A stretch of 64,000 nt of DNA from Burkholderia cepacia (GTDB taxonomy: Bacteria; Pseudomonadota; Gammaproteobacteria; Burkholderiales; Burkholderiaceae). Position numbers and translations under genes: made by a program. The stretch covers positions 1,178,001-1,242,000 of the forward strand of contig NZ_CP013443.1 of the NCBI RefSeq assembly GCF_001718835.1, read 5' to 3'. Below the pieces are notes generated by a model. It was not told where the DNA came from and made no database searches. It saw nothing but the letters and a program-made list of their open reading frames with translations. Shown piece after piece: positions 44,577 through 53,971 of the stretch. Each line of letters begins with the position of its first letter. The stretch's first letter is position 1.

Positions 44577-45212
44577 TCAGGTGGTGGAGGCGGTGTCGAT
44601 GATCCGGCGCACATCGGCGGCGATGGCGTCGGGCGAGTCGCGGTCGGTCGCAAGCAGGCGTGCGCGGCCGGTTGCGTCGAAGATGTAGACGGCCGAGCTG
44701 TGCGTGACTTCGTAGCCGCCGGACGGATCGCGCTGTTCCATCTGGTACGCGACGCGATAGCGCTTCGCGAGCGATTCTATCTGGCGGTCGGTGCCGGTCA
44801 GGCCGCGCGCATGCGCGGCGTCGAACGCGGCGACATACGATTGCATCGCCTGCGGTGTGTCGCGCGCAGGGTCGACCGAGACGAACAGGATGCGCACGTC
44901 GTTGGCCTGCGGGCCGAGCTTCGCCAGCACTTCCATCAGCCGTGCCATCGTTTCGGGGCAGACGTCGGGGCAGTGCGTGTAGCCGAAGTAGACGAGCGCG
45001 ACCTGGCCGCGGAACGCATCGGCGCCGACGGGGCGGCCGTCGCCGCCCGTCAGCGTGAACGACAGGTCGGGCAGGTGGCCGGTGACGTTGGTCAGGTTCC
45101 AGCGCGGCTCGTCGTGCGTGCACGCGGCGAGCGCCACGGCGGCGGCGAGGGCCGCGGCCGTGCGGATGATGCGGGAGAAGCGCCGGTGCGGCGCTGGGCG
45201 GGCAGACGACAT
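44577..45212 (-). CDS. SCO1/SenC family copper chaperone lipoprotein
   Basis: A 211-residue periplasmic copper/thiol protein for CuA assembly. The start MSSARPAPHRR at 45212 is followed by a signal peptide with lipobox LAAC (Cys31), so it is likely a lipoprotein. The copper ligands are Cys81 and Cys85 in YTHCPDVCPE and His171 in EVTHSSAVYIF. An open frame continues upstream but overlaps the divergent otsB gene and is a shadow. It starts the SCO-PCuAC-CtaG operon, 280 bp from otsB. Confidence 0.92.
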   Translation of the reverse strand: MSSARPAPHRRFSRIIRTAAALAAAVALAACTHDEPRWNLTNVTGHLPDLSFTLTGGDGRPVGADAFRGQVALVYFGYTHCPDVCPETMARLMEVLAKLGPQANDVRILFVSVDPARDTPQAMQSYVAAFDAAHARGLTGTDRQIESLAKRYRVAYQMEQRDPSGGYEVTHSSAVYIFDATGRARLLATDRDSPDAIAADVRRIIDTASTT

Positions 45213-45494
45213 CCTGGGGCTCGATCGGACGGAAAGGTGACCGGCCGGCGCGATGCCATGCGTCGCGCGGCAGGCGGTTGCGACTGTAGCGCAATTCGCG
45301 CGCCCGCGTCCTTTCGAAACCCGCACGGGGCGGACGAGCGGGGCAATATGTCGCAGTTGACGCAAGCGGCGGCGCGAGGCCGGCGATGCGCCGGTTTCGC
45401 CCATCTCGGTGCGCAGGCGCGGTAAGATGCGCACAATTCCATTCGCGCAGCGGCGGTGCGGCGTTTGCCGGCCGACCCTCAGACTATCGAATCG

Positions 45495-46247
45495 ATGCAA
45501 TCCGTTCCGGCTTCCCTGTCCCTGACCGATACCGCGTTCTTCTTCGACTTCGACGGCACGCTCGTCGAACTGGCGCCGACGCCCGACAGCATTCACGTTC
45601 CGCCGTCGTTGCTGACGCTGCTCGACGAGCTGCAGCGCCGCTCGCACGGTGCGGTCGCGATCGTGTCCGGGCGCGGTATCGACAACCTCGACACGTTCCT
45701 CAAGATGCCCGGCCTGCCGATCGCCGGCCTGCACGGCGCGGAGCGCCGCGATGCGAACGGCGACACGCAGCGCATCGGCTTCAACGACGAACGCCTGCTG
45801 CGCATCGAGCGCGAACTGGCGGCCGTCGTCGACCGTCATCCGGGCATGCTGCTCGAAATCAAGGGCGCGGCCGTCGCGCTGCACTACCGCAACGCGCCCG
45901 AGCGCGAGGCGGCTGCGCGCGCGGCCACCGAGCGCCTCGTCGCCGACTATGCCGATGCGTATGTGCTGCAGCCCGGCAAGATGGTGTTCGAGATCAAGCC
46001 GAAGGGTGTCGACAAGGGGCGCGCGCTGGCCGCGTTCCTCGACGAGCCGCCGTTCGCGGGCCGCGTGCCGCTGTTCGCGGGCGACGACCTGACCGACGAG
46101 AAGGGCTTCGCGGTGGTCAACGCGCGCGGCGGCCTGTCGATCAAGGTCGGCGCGGGCGAGACGTCCGCCCGCATGCGGCTCGATTCGGTCGACGCGCTGC
46201 ATGAGCAGATCGCGCACTGGCTCGGTGCGGGGCAGCCGCACGCATGA
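45495..46247 (+). CDS. otsB: Trehalose-6-phosphate phosphatase
   Basis: OtsB dephosphorylates trehalose 6-phosphate to trehalose, an osmotic and desiccation protectant. The 250-residue HAD enzyme has motif I FFDFDGTLVELAPTPDS, VAIVSGRG, PKGVDKGRAL and motif IV GDDLTDEKGF. The ATG at 45495 (MQSVPASLSL) is chosen as it precedes the conserved core. It overlaps otsA by 4 bp (ATGA), so the two enzymes are coupled. Confidence 0.96.
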   Translation: MQSVPASLSLTDTAFFFDFDGTLVELAPTPDSIHVPPSLLTLLDELQRRSHGAVAIVSGRGIDNLDTFLKMPGLPIAGLHGAERRDANGDTQRIGFNDERLLRIERELAAVVDRHPGMLLEIKGAAVALHYRNAPEREAAARAATERLVADYADAYVLQPGKMVFEIKPKGVDKGRALAAFLDEPPFAGRVPLFAGDDLTDEKGFAVVNARGGLSIKVGAGETSARMRLDSVDALHEQIAHWLGAGQPHA

Positions 46248-47623
46248 GTCGCCTCATCATCGTTTCAAACCGCGTCGCACCGATTTCGGAAGGCGAACCG
46301 GCGGCAGGCGGCCTCGCGATCGGGGTCTACGATGCGCTGAAGGAGACGGGCGGCATGTGGTTCGGCTGGAGCGGCGAGGTCGTCGCGTCCGGCGCGCCGC
46401 AGATTCGCGTCGAGGAGCACGGGCCGGTCACGTTCGCGACGATCGGCCTGTCGCGGCGCGACTACGACCAGTATTACCGCGGCTTCTCGAACGCGACGCT
46501 GTGGCCCGCGTTTCACTACCGCACCGACCTGATCCAGTACGACCGCCACGAGTTCGAAGGCTACAGCCGCGTGAACGTGTGGCTCGCCCGGCAGCTCGTG
46601 CCGCTGCTGCAGGACGACGACGTGATCTGGGTGCACGACTATCACCTGATCCCGTTCGCGCGCGCACTGCGCGCGGCCGGCGTGAAGAACCGCATCGGCT
46701 TCTTCCTGCACATCCCGTTTCCCGCCGCGCAGGTGCTCGTCAACGTGCCGCCGCATCGCGATCTCGTCGAGTCGCTGTGCGCGTTCGACCTGCTCGGCTT
46801 CCAGACCGAACCCGACCTGCGCGCGTTCTGCGACTACGTCGAATCCGAAGCGGACGGCGTGATCGAGCGCGATGGGCGCGCGGCGACGGTGCGCGCATTC
46901 GGCCGGACGCTGCGCGCGGCCGCGTACCCGATCGGCGTGCATCCGGACGAGATCGCGTCGCTCGCGCAGGCCGGCGAGCACGGCAAGGCGGTGCGCACGC
47001 TCGCGACGTCGCTGCGCGGCCGCAAGCTGATCATGAGCGTCGACCGGCTCGATTACTCGAAGGGGCTCGTCGAGCGCTTCCGCGCGTTCGAGAAGCTGCT
47101 CGAGCACGAGCCGTCGCATCGCAACCGCGTGTCGTTCCTGCAGATCGCGCCGTCGACCCGCGCGGAGCTGCGCGCGTACCAGGACATCCGCCTGCAGCTC
47201 GAAGGAGAGTCGGGGCGCATCAACGGACGCTTCGCCGAGCTCGACTGGGCACCGATCCTCTATATCCATCGCCAGTACGACCGCCAGCTGCTTGCGGCGC
47301 TGTACCGGCTCGCGCGGGTCGGCTACGTGACACCGTTGCGCGACGGGATGAACCTCGTCGCGAAGGAGTACGTATCCGCGCAGGATCCGGACGATCCGGG
47401 CGTGCTCGTGCTGTCGCGCTTCGCGGGCGCCGCGCGCGAGCTGACGGGAGCGCTGATCGTCAATCCGATCGATATCGACGGGATGGCCGATGCGTTGTCG
47501 CAGGCGCTGACGATGCCGCTCGCCGAGCGGCGCGCGCGTTATACGGACATGATCGCGCAGCTTCGCGAGAACAACGTGTCGGTGTGGCGCGACAACTTCC
47601 TGCGCGATCTGCAGCGCGCCTGA
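46244..47623 (+). CDS. otsA: Trehalose-6-phosphate synthase
   Basis: OtsA joins UDP-glucose and glucose 6-phosphate to trehalose 6-phosphate. The 459-residue GT20 glycosyltransferase begins SRLIIVSNRVAPI, has DVIWVHDYHLIPFA, the retaining-GT motif SVDRLDYSKGL and TPLRDGMNLVAKEYV. Length is the family norm. It follows otsB with overlap and ends before a strong bidirectional terminator. Confidence 0.97.
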   Translation: MSRLIIVSNRVAPISEGEPAAGGLAIGVYDALKETGGMWFGWSGEVVASGAPQIRVEEHGPVTFATIGLSRRDYDQYYRGFSNATLWPAFHYRTDLIQYDRHEFEGYSRVNVWLARQLVPLLQDDDVIWVHDYHLIPFARALRAAGVKNRIGFFLHIPFPAAQVLVNVPPHRDLVESLCAFDLLGFQTEPDLRAFCDYVESEADGVIERDGRAATVRAFGRTLRAAAYPIGVHPDEIASLAQAGEHGKAVRTLATSLRGRKLIMSVDRLDYSKGLVERFRAFEKLLEHEPSHRNRVSFLQIAPSTRAELRAYQDIRLQLEGESGRINGRFAELDWAPILYIHRQYDRQLLAALYRLARVGYVTPLRDGMNLVAKEYVSAQDPDDPGVLVLSRFAGAARELTGALIVNPIDIDGMADALSQALTMPLAERRARYTDMIAQLRENNVSVWRDNFLRDLQRA

Positions 47624-47651
47624 GCCGCCGCCCGGTGCGGCGTCGGGAATG

Positions 47652-47690
47652 AACAAAGCCGCAGTGCGTGATGCACTGCGGCTTTGTTTT
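47652..47690. terminator. Bidirectional terminator between otsA and the ABC exporter
   Basis: A perfect 16-bp stem begins AACAAAGCCGCAGTGC with a GTGAT loop and is followed by TTTTCGGG on the plus strand; A-runs on the left give a T-run on the minus strand. It serves both convergent genes. Confidence 0.85.
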
Positions 47691-47709
47691 CGGGCGGGCG
47701 CGCCGCGCG

Positions 47710-49623
47710 TCAGGCCACGCGTTCGCCGGTCGGCGTGCTGCCGTCGGGCGCCGCGTGATGGCGGCCGTGCTGCTTCGCGAGCAGGTCGCGGTACAGGCCG
47801 GGGCGGTTGCGCAGCACGTCGGGCGGGCCGTCGTCGATGACCTTGCCGTTGTTCATCACGATGATCCGGTCGAAGTTGCGCAGCGTCGACAGGCGGTGCG
47901 CGATCGCGATCACCGTGCGACCGACCATCAGGCGGTCGAGCGCGCTCTGGATCGCTTCCTCGGATGCGCTGTCGAGCGCGGACGTCGCTTCGTCGAGCAG
48001 CAGGATCGGCGCGTTCTTCAGGATCGCGCGCGCGATCGCGATGCGCTGGCGCTGGCCGCCCGACAGCTTGACGCCGCGGTCGCCGACGATCGTGTCATAG
48101 CCTTCCGGCATCGCTTCGATGAACTCCGCGCAGCGCGCGTCGCGCGCGGCCGCGAGCACTTCGTCGCGGGTCGCTTCGGGGCGGCCGTATGCGATGTTGT
48201 CGTAGATCGTCCGGTGCAGCAGCGAGATGTCCTGCGGCACGAGCGCGATCGCGTGGCGCAGGCTGTCCTGCGTGATCGTCTTCACGTCCTGGCCGTCCAC
48301 CTGCACGACGCCGTCCTGCGTGTCGTAGAAGCGCTGCAGCAGCGCGAGCACGGTCGACTTGCCGGCGCCCGACTTGCCGATCAGGCCGACGCGCTGGCCC
48401 GGCTCGATATGGAGGTCGAAGTGGTCGAGGATCGCGCGGCGGTGCGGATACGCGAACGTCACGCGCTCGAAGTCGACGCGGCCGCCCTTGGCCGACAGCG
48501 GCTGCGCGTCCGAGCGATCGGGCATCCCGTGCGGCTCGAGCAAGGTCTTGACGGCTTCGGACAGGCGCGCGATGTGCTGCGTGACGTCGACGAGCGCGAC
48601 CGCGAGGTCGCGCGTGCCGTGCAGGATCGTGAAGCCGAGCGAGCTGACGAGCACGATGTCGCCCGATGTCGCGCGGCCCTGGTCCCACAGCCACAGCGCC
48701 CAGCCGAGCAGGCCGGCGGACAGCATCGCGGTGATCACCGCGTGCAGCAGGCGCAGCTTTTCGAGATAGAGCAGGCTCTGCTGGCGCGCATCCATCTCGG
48801 CCTTGACCGTTGCGCCGAAGCGCTTCTGTTCGCGCAGCGTCATCCCGAACGCACGCACGAGGCCCATGTTGCCGATCACGTCGACGAGTTCGCCGTCGAC
48901 CGCGGCGGCCTTCGCCGCGAACGCATGGTGGCGGGCCGAGCCGCGCCCGGCGAGCTTGAACAGGATCACGGACAGCACGGCCGAACAGCCGAGCAGGCCG
49001 GCGGCCATCATCGGATTGACGACGATGATCATCAGGATCGCGCCCATCACCGCGATGCACGGCGGCAGCACGTTCCACGCCATCGTGTTCTCCGACGTGT
49101 AGACGGCGTTCGACGTGGCCGTGATGCGGCTCGCGAGCGTGCCGGGCTGCTTTTCGGAGTAGTAGGTCGGCGAATGGCCGATCAGGTACTGGAACAGGTC
49201 GCGCCGCAGGTCGCCGGTGACCGCGACGAACGTATGCGCGGCGACCCAGCCGCCGACGCGCCACAGCAGGTTGTCGGCCGCGATCAGCCCGACGAGCAGC
49301 GCGAATGCGCTCCACAGCGGGCCGGGGTGATGACGCCCGGTCGCCAGCACGTCGATCAGGTGCTTGATCGCGTATTGCGAGCCGAGCGCGCAGCCGACGG
49401 CGGCCAGCACGCTGCAGAGCACGATCAGATGGGCGACGGGGTGCAGGCGGATGTAGCGGAACAGGAACGCGATCGGCCGGTGCGCGTAGCTCGACAGCTT
49501 CGCGTTGTGGGCGTTGCGCTGGGCAGGGGTGAGAGATTCCAAAATATGCGTGCGGTGATTCGGTGATTGAGCGTTGCGGCGGGATCGCTTGCCGGCGTTC
49601 GCCCGGACTGAATAATCCGGCAT
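47710..49623 (-). CDS. ABC exporter (MsbA/lipid A or multidrug type)
   Basis: A 637-residue half-transporter: six transmembrane helices (about residues 50-330) fused to an ATPase with Walker A GLIGKSGAGKST, Q-loop LVPQDISLLH, signature KLSGGQRQRIAIARAIL, Walker B ILLLDEATSALD and H-loop AIAHRLSTLR. It would act as a homodimer in the inner membrane. The substrate is unknown; resemblance to lipid or drug exporters is at family level. The start is uncertain: ATG 49623, upstream TTG, or a later TTG before ESLTPAQRN. Confidence 0.9.
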   Translation of the reverse strand: MPDYSVRANAGKRSRRNAQSPNHRTHILESLTPAQRNAHNAKLSSYAHRPIAFLFRYIRLHPVAHLIVLCSVLAAVGCALGSQYAIKHLIDVLATGRHHPGPLWSAFALLVGLIAADNLLWRVGGWVAAHTFVAVTGDLRRDLFQYLIGHSPTYYSEKQPGTLASRITATSNAVYTSENTMAWNVLPPCIAVMGAILMIIVVNPMMAAGLLGCSAVLSVILFKLAGRGSARHHAFAAKAAAVDGELVDVIGNMGLVRAFGMTLREQKRFGATVKAEMDARQQSLLYLEKLRLLHAVITAMLSAGLLGWALWLWDQGRATSGDIVLVSSLGFTILHGTRDLAVALVDVTQHIARLSEAVKTLLEPHGMPDRSDAQPLSAKGGRVDFERVTFAYPHRRAILDHFDLHIEPGQRVGLIGKSGAGKSTVLALLQRFYDTQDGVVQVDGQDVKTITQDSLRHAIALVPQDISLLHRTIYDNIAYGRPEATRDEVLAAARDARCAEFIEAMPEGYDTIVGDRGVKLSGGQRQRIAIARAILKNAPILLLDEATSALDSASEEAIQSALDRLMVGRTVIAIAHRLSTLRNFDRIIVMNNGKVIDDGPPDVLRNRPGLYRDLLAKQHGRHHAAPDGSTPTGERVA

Positions 49624-50106
49624 TGTAAACAAGGCCGTGCGCTGCGCTGCGCGAATCTTGCCTCGGCCAGGGGCGCGCGATCGATTTTGAGATAAAATCC
49701 GGCATCCCGTCCTGTCTCATGTGCCGGAATCACGCTGCCGGCGGTCACGGGGGCAAGGAATGCCAAAAGGGCCTTCCACTCTAGAACGGACACCCGAGTC
49801 CGCGGGTTGCAAAGTGTTGCACCTTTGTAACAAAGTAAAGTGTTTGAAATGTTGTGCGCCGTATCGGGATTAACCCTAGATAATCGGCTCCGGGTTCGAT
49901 TCCAGGTTTTTTACGAACCCCTGTCAACGGGTCTTCGTTTCAAACGTTCTATGCCTGTCGCGTCGCCGACGCTCCTTGAGCAGCGCGGGTTCGACGCCCC
50001 CGGCAGGCTGATTCGTCCGATTTTTCGGACGAAATGCATCCAGCCCGGACCGCCGGCAGGTTGCCGACCCATACCTGGTTTTTAGCCGATTTTTTAGGAG
50101 TTACGC
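49624..50106. promoter_or_regulatory. Long leader upstream of the GT4 glycosyltransferase
   Basis: This 483-bp divergent gap shows no convincing gene; a small open frame at 49840-50085 lacks a ribosome binding site and coding bias. A perfect palindrome CTTTGTAACAAAG lies at 49823-49835 and an AT-rich tract with TAGATAAT near 49877-49884 could be a promoter. The leader could control the glycosyltransferase gene, the ABC gene or both. Confidence 0.45.
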
Positions 50107-51171
50107 ATGCGAATCGCCCAAATCGCTCCGTTGCACGAAGCGGTGCCCCCGAAACTGTACGGTGGTACCGAGCGAGTGGTGTCCTACCTCACCGAAGCAC
50201 TTGTCGAGATGGGGCATGACGTCACGCTCTTCGCGAGCGGCGATTCGCAAACCTCCGCGAAGCTCGAAGCCTGCTGGCCGCAGGCCCTGCGCCTCGACCC
50301 GACGATCCGCGACGTGATGGCCCCGCACATGCTGCTCCTCGAGCAGGTGCGCCGCCGCGCGGAAGAGTTCGACGTCCTGCACTGCCACATCGACTACTAC
50401 CCGTTCTCGCTGTTCTCGCGCCAGCCGGTCCCGCATCTGACGACGATGCACGGCCGTCTCGACCTGCCGGAACTGCAGCCGATCTTCAACGCGTTCAGCG
50501 ACGTGCCGGTGGTGTCGATCTCCGACAACCAGCGCATTCCGCTGCCGCAGGCGAACTGGCTGTCGACCGTGTACCACGGCCTGCCGGAAAACCTGCTGAC
50601 GCCGATCCCGAACGTGAAGCCGAGCTACCTCGCGTTCCTCGGCCGCATCTCCCCGGAGAAGCGCGTCGACACGGCGATCCGCATCGCCGAGCAGGCCGGC
50701 CTGCCGATCAAGATCGCCGCGAAGCTCGACAAGGCCGACCGCGCGTACTACGAAGAGAAGATCAAGCCGCTGTTCGCGCTGCCGCACGTCGAGTACATCG
50801 GCGAAATCAGCGAAGCCGAGAAGACGGAGTTCCTCGGCAACGCGCACGCGCTGCTGTTCCCGATCGACTGGCCGGAGCCCTTCGGCCTGGTGATGATCGA
50901 GGCGATGGCCTGCGGCACGCCGGTGATCGCGTTCAAGCGCGGCTCGGTGCCGGAAGTGATCGACAACGGCGTGTCGGGCTTCGTCGTCGAAGACGAACTG
51001 TCGGCCGTCGCGGCGCTCAAGCGCCTCGATACGCTGCCGCGCGAGAAGGTTCGCGCCGCGTTCGAAGCACGTTTCTCGTCGAAGGTGATGGCGCAGAACT
51101 ACGTGAAGGGCTACGAGGAACTGCTGCGCCAGAAGCGTCGCACGGTGCTCCGCGAAGTCAACGCAGGCTGA
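50107..51171 (+). CDS. GT4 family glycosyltransferase
   Basis: A 354-residue retaining glycosyltransferase of family GT4 (GT-B fold). N-terminal GGTERVVSYLTEALVEMGHDVTLFASG and C-terminal EPFGLVMIEAMACGTPVIAF (the EX7E motif near residue 258) are typical. It follows a TTAGGAG ribosome binding site. The sugar donor and acceptor are not known; in this setting an exopolysaccharide, trehalose or stress-glycan role are possibilities but none is shown. It ends in a hairpin terminator. Confidence 0.88.
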   Translation: MRIAQIAPLHEAVPPKLYGGTERVVSYLTEALVEMGHDVTLFASGDSQTSAKLEACWPQALRLDPTIRDVMAPHMLLLEQVRRRAEEFDVLHCHIDYYPFSLFSRQPVPHLTTMHGRLDLPELQPIFNAFSDVPVVSISDNQRIPLPQANWLSTVYHGLPENLLTPIPNVKPSYLAFLGRISPEKRVDTAIRIAEQAGLPIKIAAKLDKADRAYYEEKIKPLFALPHVEYIGEISEAEKTEFLGNAHALLFPIDWPEPFGLVMIEAMACGTPVIAFKRGSVPEVIDNGVSGFVVEDELSAVAALKRLDTLPREKVRAAFEARFSSKVMAQNYVKGYEELLRQKRRTVLREVNAG

Positions 51172-51205
51172 TCGCGGGCTGCCGCCTCGCGGCGCGCGGC
51201 TCGTC

Positions 51206-51242
51206 AACGACGCCCCGTCCGGGTTTCCGGCGGGGCGTTGTC
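51206..51242 (+). terminator. Hairpin terminator after the glycosyltransferase gene
   Basis: ACGCCCCG pairs with CGGGGCGT, with a further inner CCGG/CCGG stem and outer CAACG/CGTTG pairing; TTGTCACAT follows. It lies 35 bp past the stop codon. Confidence 0.65.
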
Positions 51243-51406
51243 ACATCCGCGGCGCGGATCTGTTGTATTCTCGCCGCGCCCGACGCCGCGAACGGCCTCC
51301 GAAGCGGCCCGGCATGGCATCCGGCCGTCTGTCCAGACGGTAATGTCCCTATAATGGCCGTGCCGTGAAATCCGGCCCCGCACCGAATATCCAGAGGAGA
51401 GCAGTC

Positions 51407-52222
51407 TTGGCGAGAACGAAATCCACGCGCGCAGCGCCGGCCCCCGGCGCCGGTGTGATCTTCGCGTTGCGTGCGATCGGTCTCGTGCTGCTCGCACGCT
51501 GGCTGTTCTCGATGTCCCAGATGGGCTATCGCTCGTCGTTGTCCGCGATGGTGTCGTCGCCCTGGGCGTTCGTCTACCTTCTGCTGATCTTCCTGCTGCT
51601 CGCGCTGCCGGGTGCCGTCGCGCGCGCCGAGCGGCCGTTCCATCCGCTGCCGCAGTGGCTGCGCCAGGCGCTGCGCGTCTTCGCGCTGATCGGTTTCCTG
51701 TTCGCGGTCTGGTCGATCGGCATGTTCGTGTGGGTGGATGGCTGGCGCCTTGCGCTGCATGCGGTGACGGCGACCAACGGCTGGCTCGTTGCCGCCCCGG
51801 CGCTTTATGCGGCGATCGTCTGGATCTGCCGCCCGCGGCCGCTGTGGCGGACCAACGTGGCTGCCCGCCGCTTCGCGGTCGGCCGTTATGCGATTTCGCT
51901 CGACGTGCTGACGCGTACCGCGATCGTCTGGATGGAAAGCCGCAAGGTCGGCCAGTACGACGCGCGCGAACTGTCGGTGCGCTGGCCCGGCCACTCCGGC
52001 TCGACGAGCCGCCAGGTTCAGGGCGACCCGTCGCAGGATTGCCCGCCGCCCGTCGCGCTGACCCGCGGCAGCCTGTTCAATCGACCGAAGGTCGAACTGC
52101 TGTGGGATTCGCCGGCGGCCGTCGGCCATAACCGGCAGATCGTCATGCGCGCGCCGCTCGCGACCGAAGGCGACCGCGTCGCGGTGCTCGCGCTCGACGC
52201 CGCGCTCAAGCAGATCGTCTGA
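51407..52222 (+). CDS. Unknown membrane protein with three to four transmembrane segments
   Basis: A 271-residue protein of unknown function. Transmembrane stretches are seen near residues 18-34 (GVIFALRAIGLVLLARWLF), 50-65 (WAFVYLLLIFLLLALPG), 88-106 (FALIGFLFAVWSIGMFVWV) and perhaps 120-135; the C-terminal half is soluble. TTG 51407 is chosen as start because GAGGAG lies 8 bp upstream; GTG 51365 has no ribosome binding site. No close family is recognised. It stands alone between the GT4 terminator and convergent gudD. Confidence 0.75.
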   Translation: MARTKSTRAAPAPGAGVIFALRAIGLVLLARWLFSMSQMGYRSSLSAMVSSPWAFVYLLLIFLLLALPGAVARAERPFHPLPQWLRQALRVFALIGFLFAVWSIGMFVWVDGWRLALHAVTATNGWLVAAPALYAAIVWICRPRPLWRTNVAARRFAVGRYAISLDVLTRTAIVWMESRKVGQYDARELSVRWPGHSGSTSRQVQGDPSQDCPPPVALTRGSLFNRPKVELLWDSPAAVGHNRQIVMRAPLATEGDRVAVLALDAALKQIV

Positions 52223-52312
52223 TATGTCCGGCGCGGTGCGCCGCGTCATTGCGTCGGCGCGGGCGACAATGCCCGCCCGCGTTTGAGCCGTCGCCGCAGG
52301 CCCGCCCGCCGC

Positions 52313-53665
52313 TCAGCGCACGAGGCAGGGGCGCTTGTTGTTGAAGGCCCACCCCGGAATCAGGTACTGCATCGCCGCCGCGTCGTCGCGGGCGCCGAGC
52401 CCGTGCTGCTTGTACAACTCGTGCGCGACCGCGACCGCATCCATGTCGATATCGATGCCGAGCCCCGGCCGCTTCGGCACGTCCACCCGCCCGTTCTCGA
52501 TCTTCAGCGGCTCGCGCGTCAGTCGCTCGCCGTCCTGCCAGATCCAGTGCGTGTCGATCGCGGTGACCTGGCCCGGCGCGGCGGCCGCGACGTGCGTGAA
52601 CATCGCGAGCGACACGTCGAAGTGGTTGTTCGAGTGCGAGCCCCACGTGAGCCCCCAGTCGCGGCACATCTGCGCGACGCGCACCGAACCCTGCATCGTC
52701 CAGAAGTGCGGATCGGCGAGCGGGATGTCGACGGCCTGCAACTGCACCGCGTGCCCCATTTGCCGCCAGTCGGTCGCAATCATGTTGGTCGCCGTCGGCA
52801 GCCCCGTCGCGCGGCGGAATTCGGCCATCACCTCGCGGCCCGAGTAGCCGTTCTCGGCGCCGCACGGATCTTCCGCGTAGGCGAGCACGTGATGCTGGTC
52901 GCGGCACAGCCGCACGGCCTCGTCGAGCGACCACGCGCCGTTCGGGTCGAGCGTCACGCGCGCGTCGGGGAAGCGCTCGGCGAGCGCCGTCACGGCCTCG
53001 ATCTCGCTCGCCCCCTCGAATACGCCGCCCTTCAGCTTGAAGTCGTTGAAGCCGTAGCGCGCATGCGCGGCTTCGGCGAGCCGCACGACGGCCTCGGGTG
53101 TCAGCGCGGCTTCGTCGCGCACGCGCGTCCAGTCGTCGGTCGCGCCGCTGCCGTCGCGGTAGGGCAGCGCGGTCTTCGTACGATCGCCGACGTAGAACAG
53201 GTAGCCGAGCATTTCGACGCGCTCGCGTTGCTGGCCCTCGCCGAGCAACGCGGCGACCGGCACGCCGAGATGCTGGCCGAGCAGGTCGAGCAGCGCGGCC
53301 TCCAGCGCGGTGACCGCGTGGATCGTCGTGCGCAGGTCGAAGGTCTGCAGCCCGCGGCCGCTCGCGTCGCGGTCGGCGAAGGTGCGCCGCACGTCGTTCA
53401 GCACCGCCTGGTAGTTGCCGACCGGCTGGCCGACGACGATCGCACGCGCATCGTCGAGCGTGCGGCGGATGCTTTCGCCGCCTGGCACTTCGCCGACCCC
53501 GGTCCGGCCCGCGCTGTCCTTCAGGATCACGAGGTTGCGGGTGAAGAACGGGCCGTGTGCGCCGCTCAGGTTGAGCAGCATGCTGTCGTGGCCGGCGACC
53601 GGAATCGCTTGCAGGTCGACGATGCGCGGCGTGTCGTGGGAGGGCGAGGCAGTGACGGCGTTCAT
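52313..53665 (-). CDS. gudD: Glucarate dehydratase
   Basis: GudD dehydrates D-glucarate to 5-keto-4-deoxyglucarate in aldarate catabolism. The 450-residue enolase-superfamily protein has the KLKGG catalytic lysine motif (DFKLKGGVFEG), metal ligands in LDPNGAW and YAEDPCGAENGYSGREVMAEF, and SHSNNHFDVSLAM with the catalytic histidine region near the C-terminus. The start MNAVTASPSHD at 53665 gives the usual length; the open frame continues upstream. It diverges from a FadR-type GntR regulator gene, so glucarate-dependent control is likely. Confidence 0.94.
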   Translation of the reverse strand: MNAVTASPSHDTPRIVDLQAIPVAGHDSMLLNLSGAHGPFFTRNLVILKDSAGRTGVGEVPGGESIRRTLDDARAIVVGQPVGNYQAVLNDVRRTFADRDASGRGLQTFDLRTTIHAVTALEAALLDLLGQHLGVPVAALLGEGQQRERVEMLGYLFYVGDRTKTALPYRDGSGATDDWTRVRDEAALTPEAVVRLAEAAHARYGFNDFKLKGGVFEGASEIEAVTALAERFPDARVTLDPNGAWSLDEAVRLCRDQHHVLAYAEDPCGAENGYSGREVMAEFRRATGLPTATNMIATDWRQMGHAVQLQAVDIPLADPHFWTMQGSVRVAQMCRDWGLTWGSHSNNHFDVSLAMFTHVAAAAPGQVTAIDTHWIWQDGERLTREPLKIENGRVDVPKRPGLGIDIDMDAVAVAHELYKQHGLGARDDAAAMQYLIPGWAFNNKRPCLVR

Positions 53666-53864
53666 GGGCGGCGATGGTAAATGGGTGGGGGCGCCGCACC
53701 CCGCAAAAGCTTTGCCGCGCGCGGCGGGAGGTGCGATCATTCGACAACCGACGTGCGCGGAACGGCAACGACCGCGGCATTGGCATTGGAGCGATGAATC
53801 CACGATAGCGGTGCGAATCGTCCGATGCCAGCGTGGGTCGACAGGACGCAGATCGACCGATCAT

Positions 53865-53882
53865 CAGTCGTCGGATGACTTG
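53865..53882. promoter_or_regulatory. Operator-like palindrome, copy 1 (gudD-gntR region)
   Basis: CAGTCGTCGGATGACTTG contains the near-palindrome AGTCGTCGGATGACT (12 of 14 half-site positions symmetric), 90 bp upstream of the gntR start and 200 bp from gudD, next to a -10-like TATAAT (53891-53896). FadR-type GntR proteins bind such short palindromes. A close copy lies at 54794-54810. Confidence 0.55.
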
Positions 53883-53971
53883 TGACGCAGTATAATGAAT
53901 CATCGGCTTTCGCTCAAACCCCGCGTAAACCCTCGGCTCACATTACGATCATTCAAAAAGGAACCGGCCTC

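Noticed and set aside
49840..50085. 81-codon open frame before the GT4 gene
   Set aside because: No ribosome binding site, no domain and no coding bias; the region looks like a regulatory leader.
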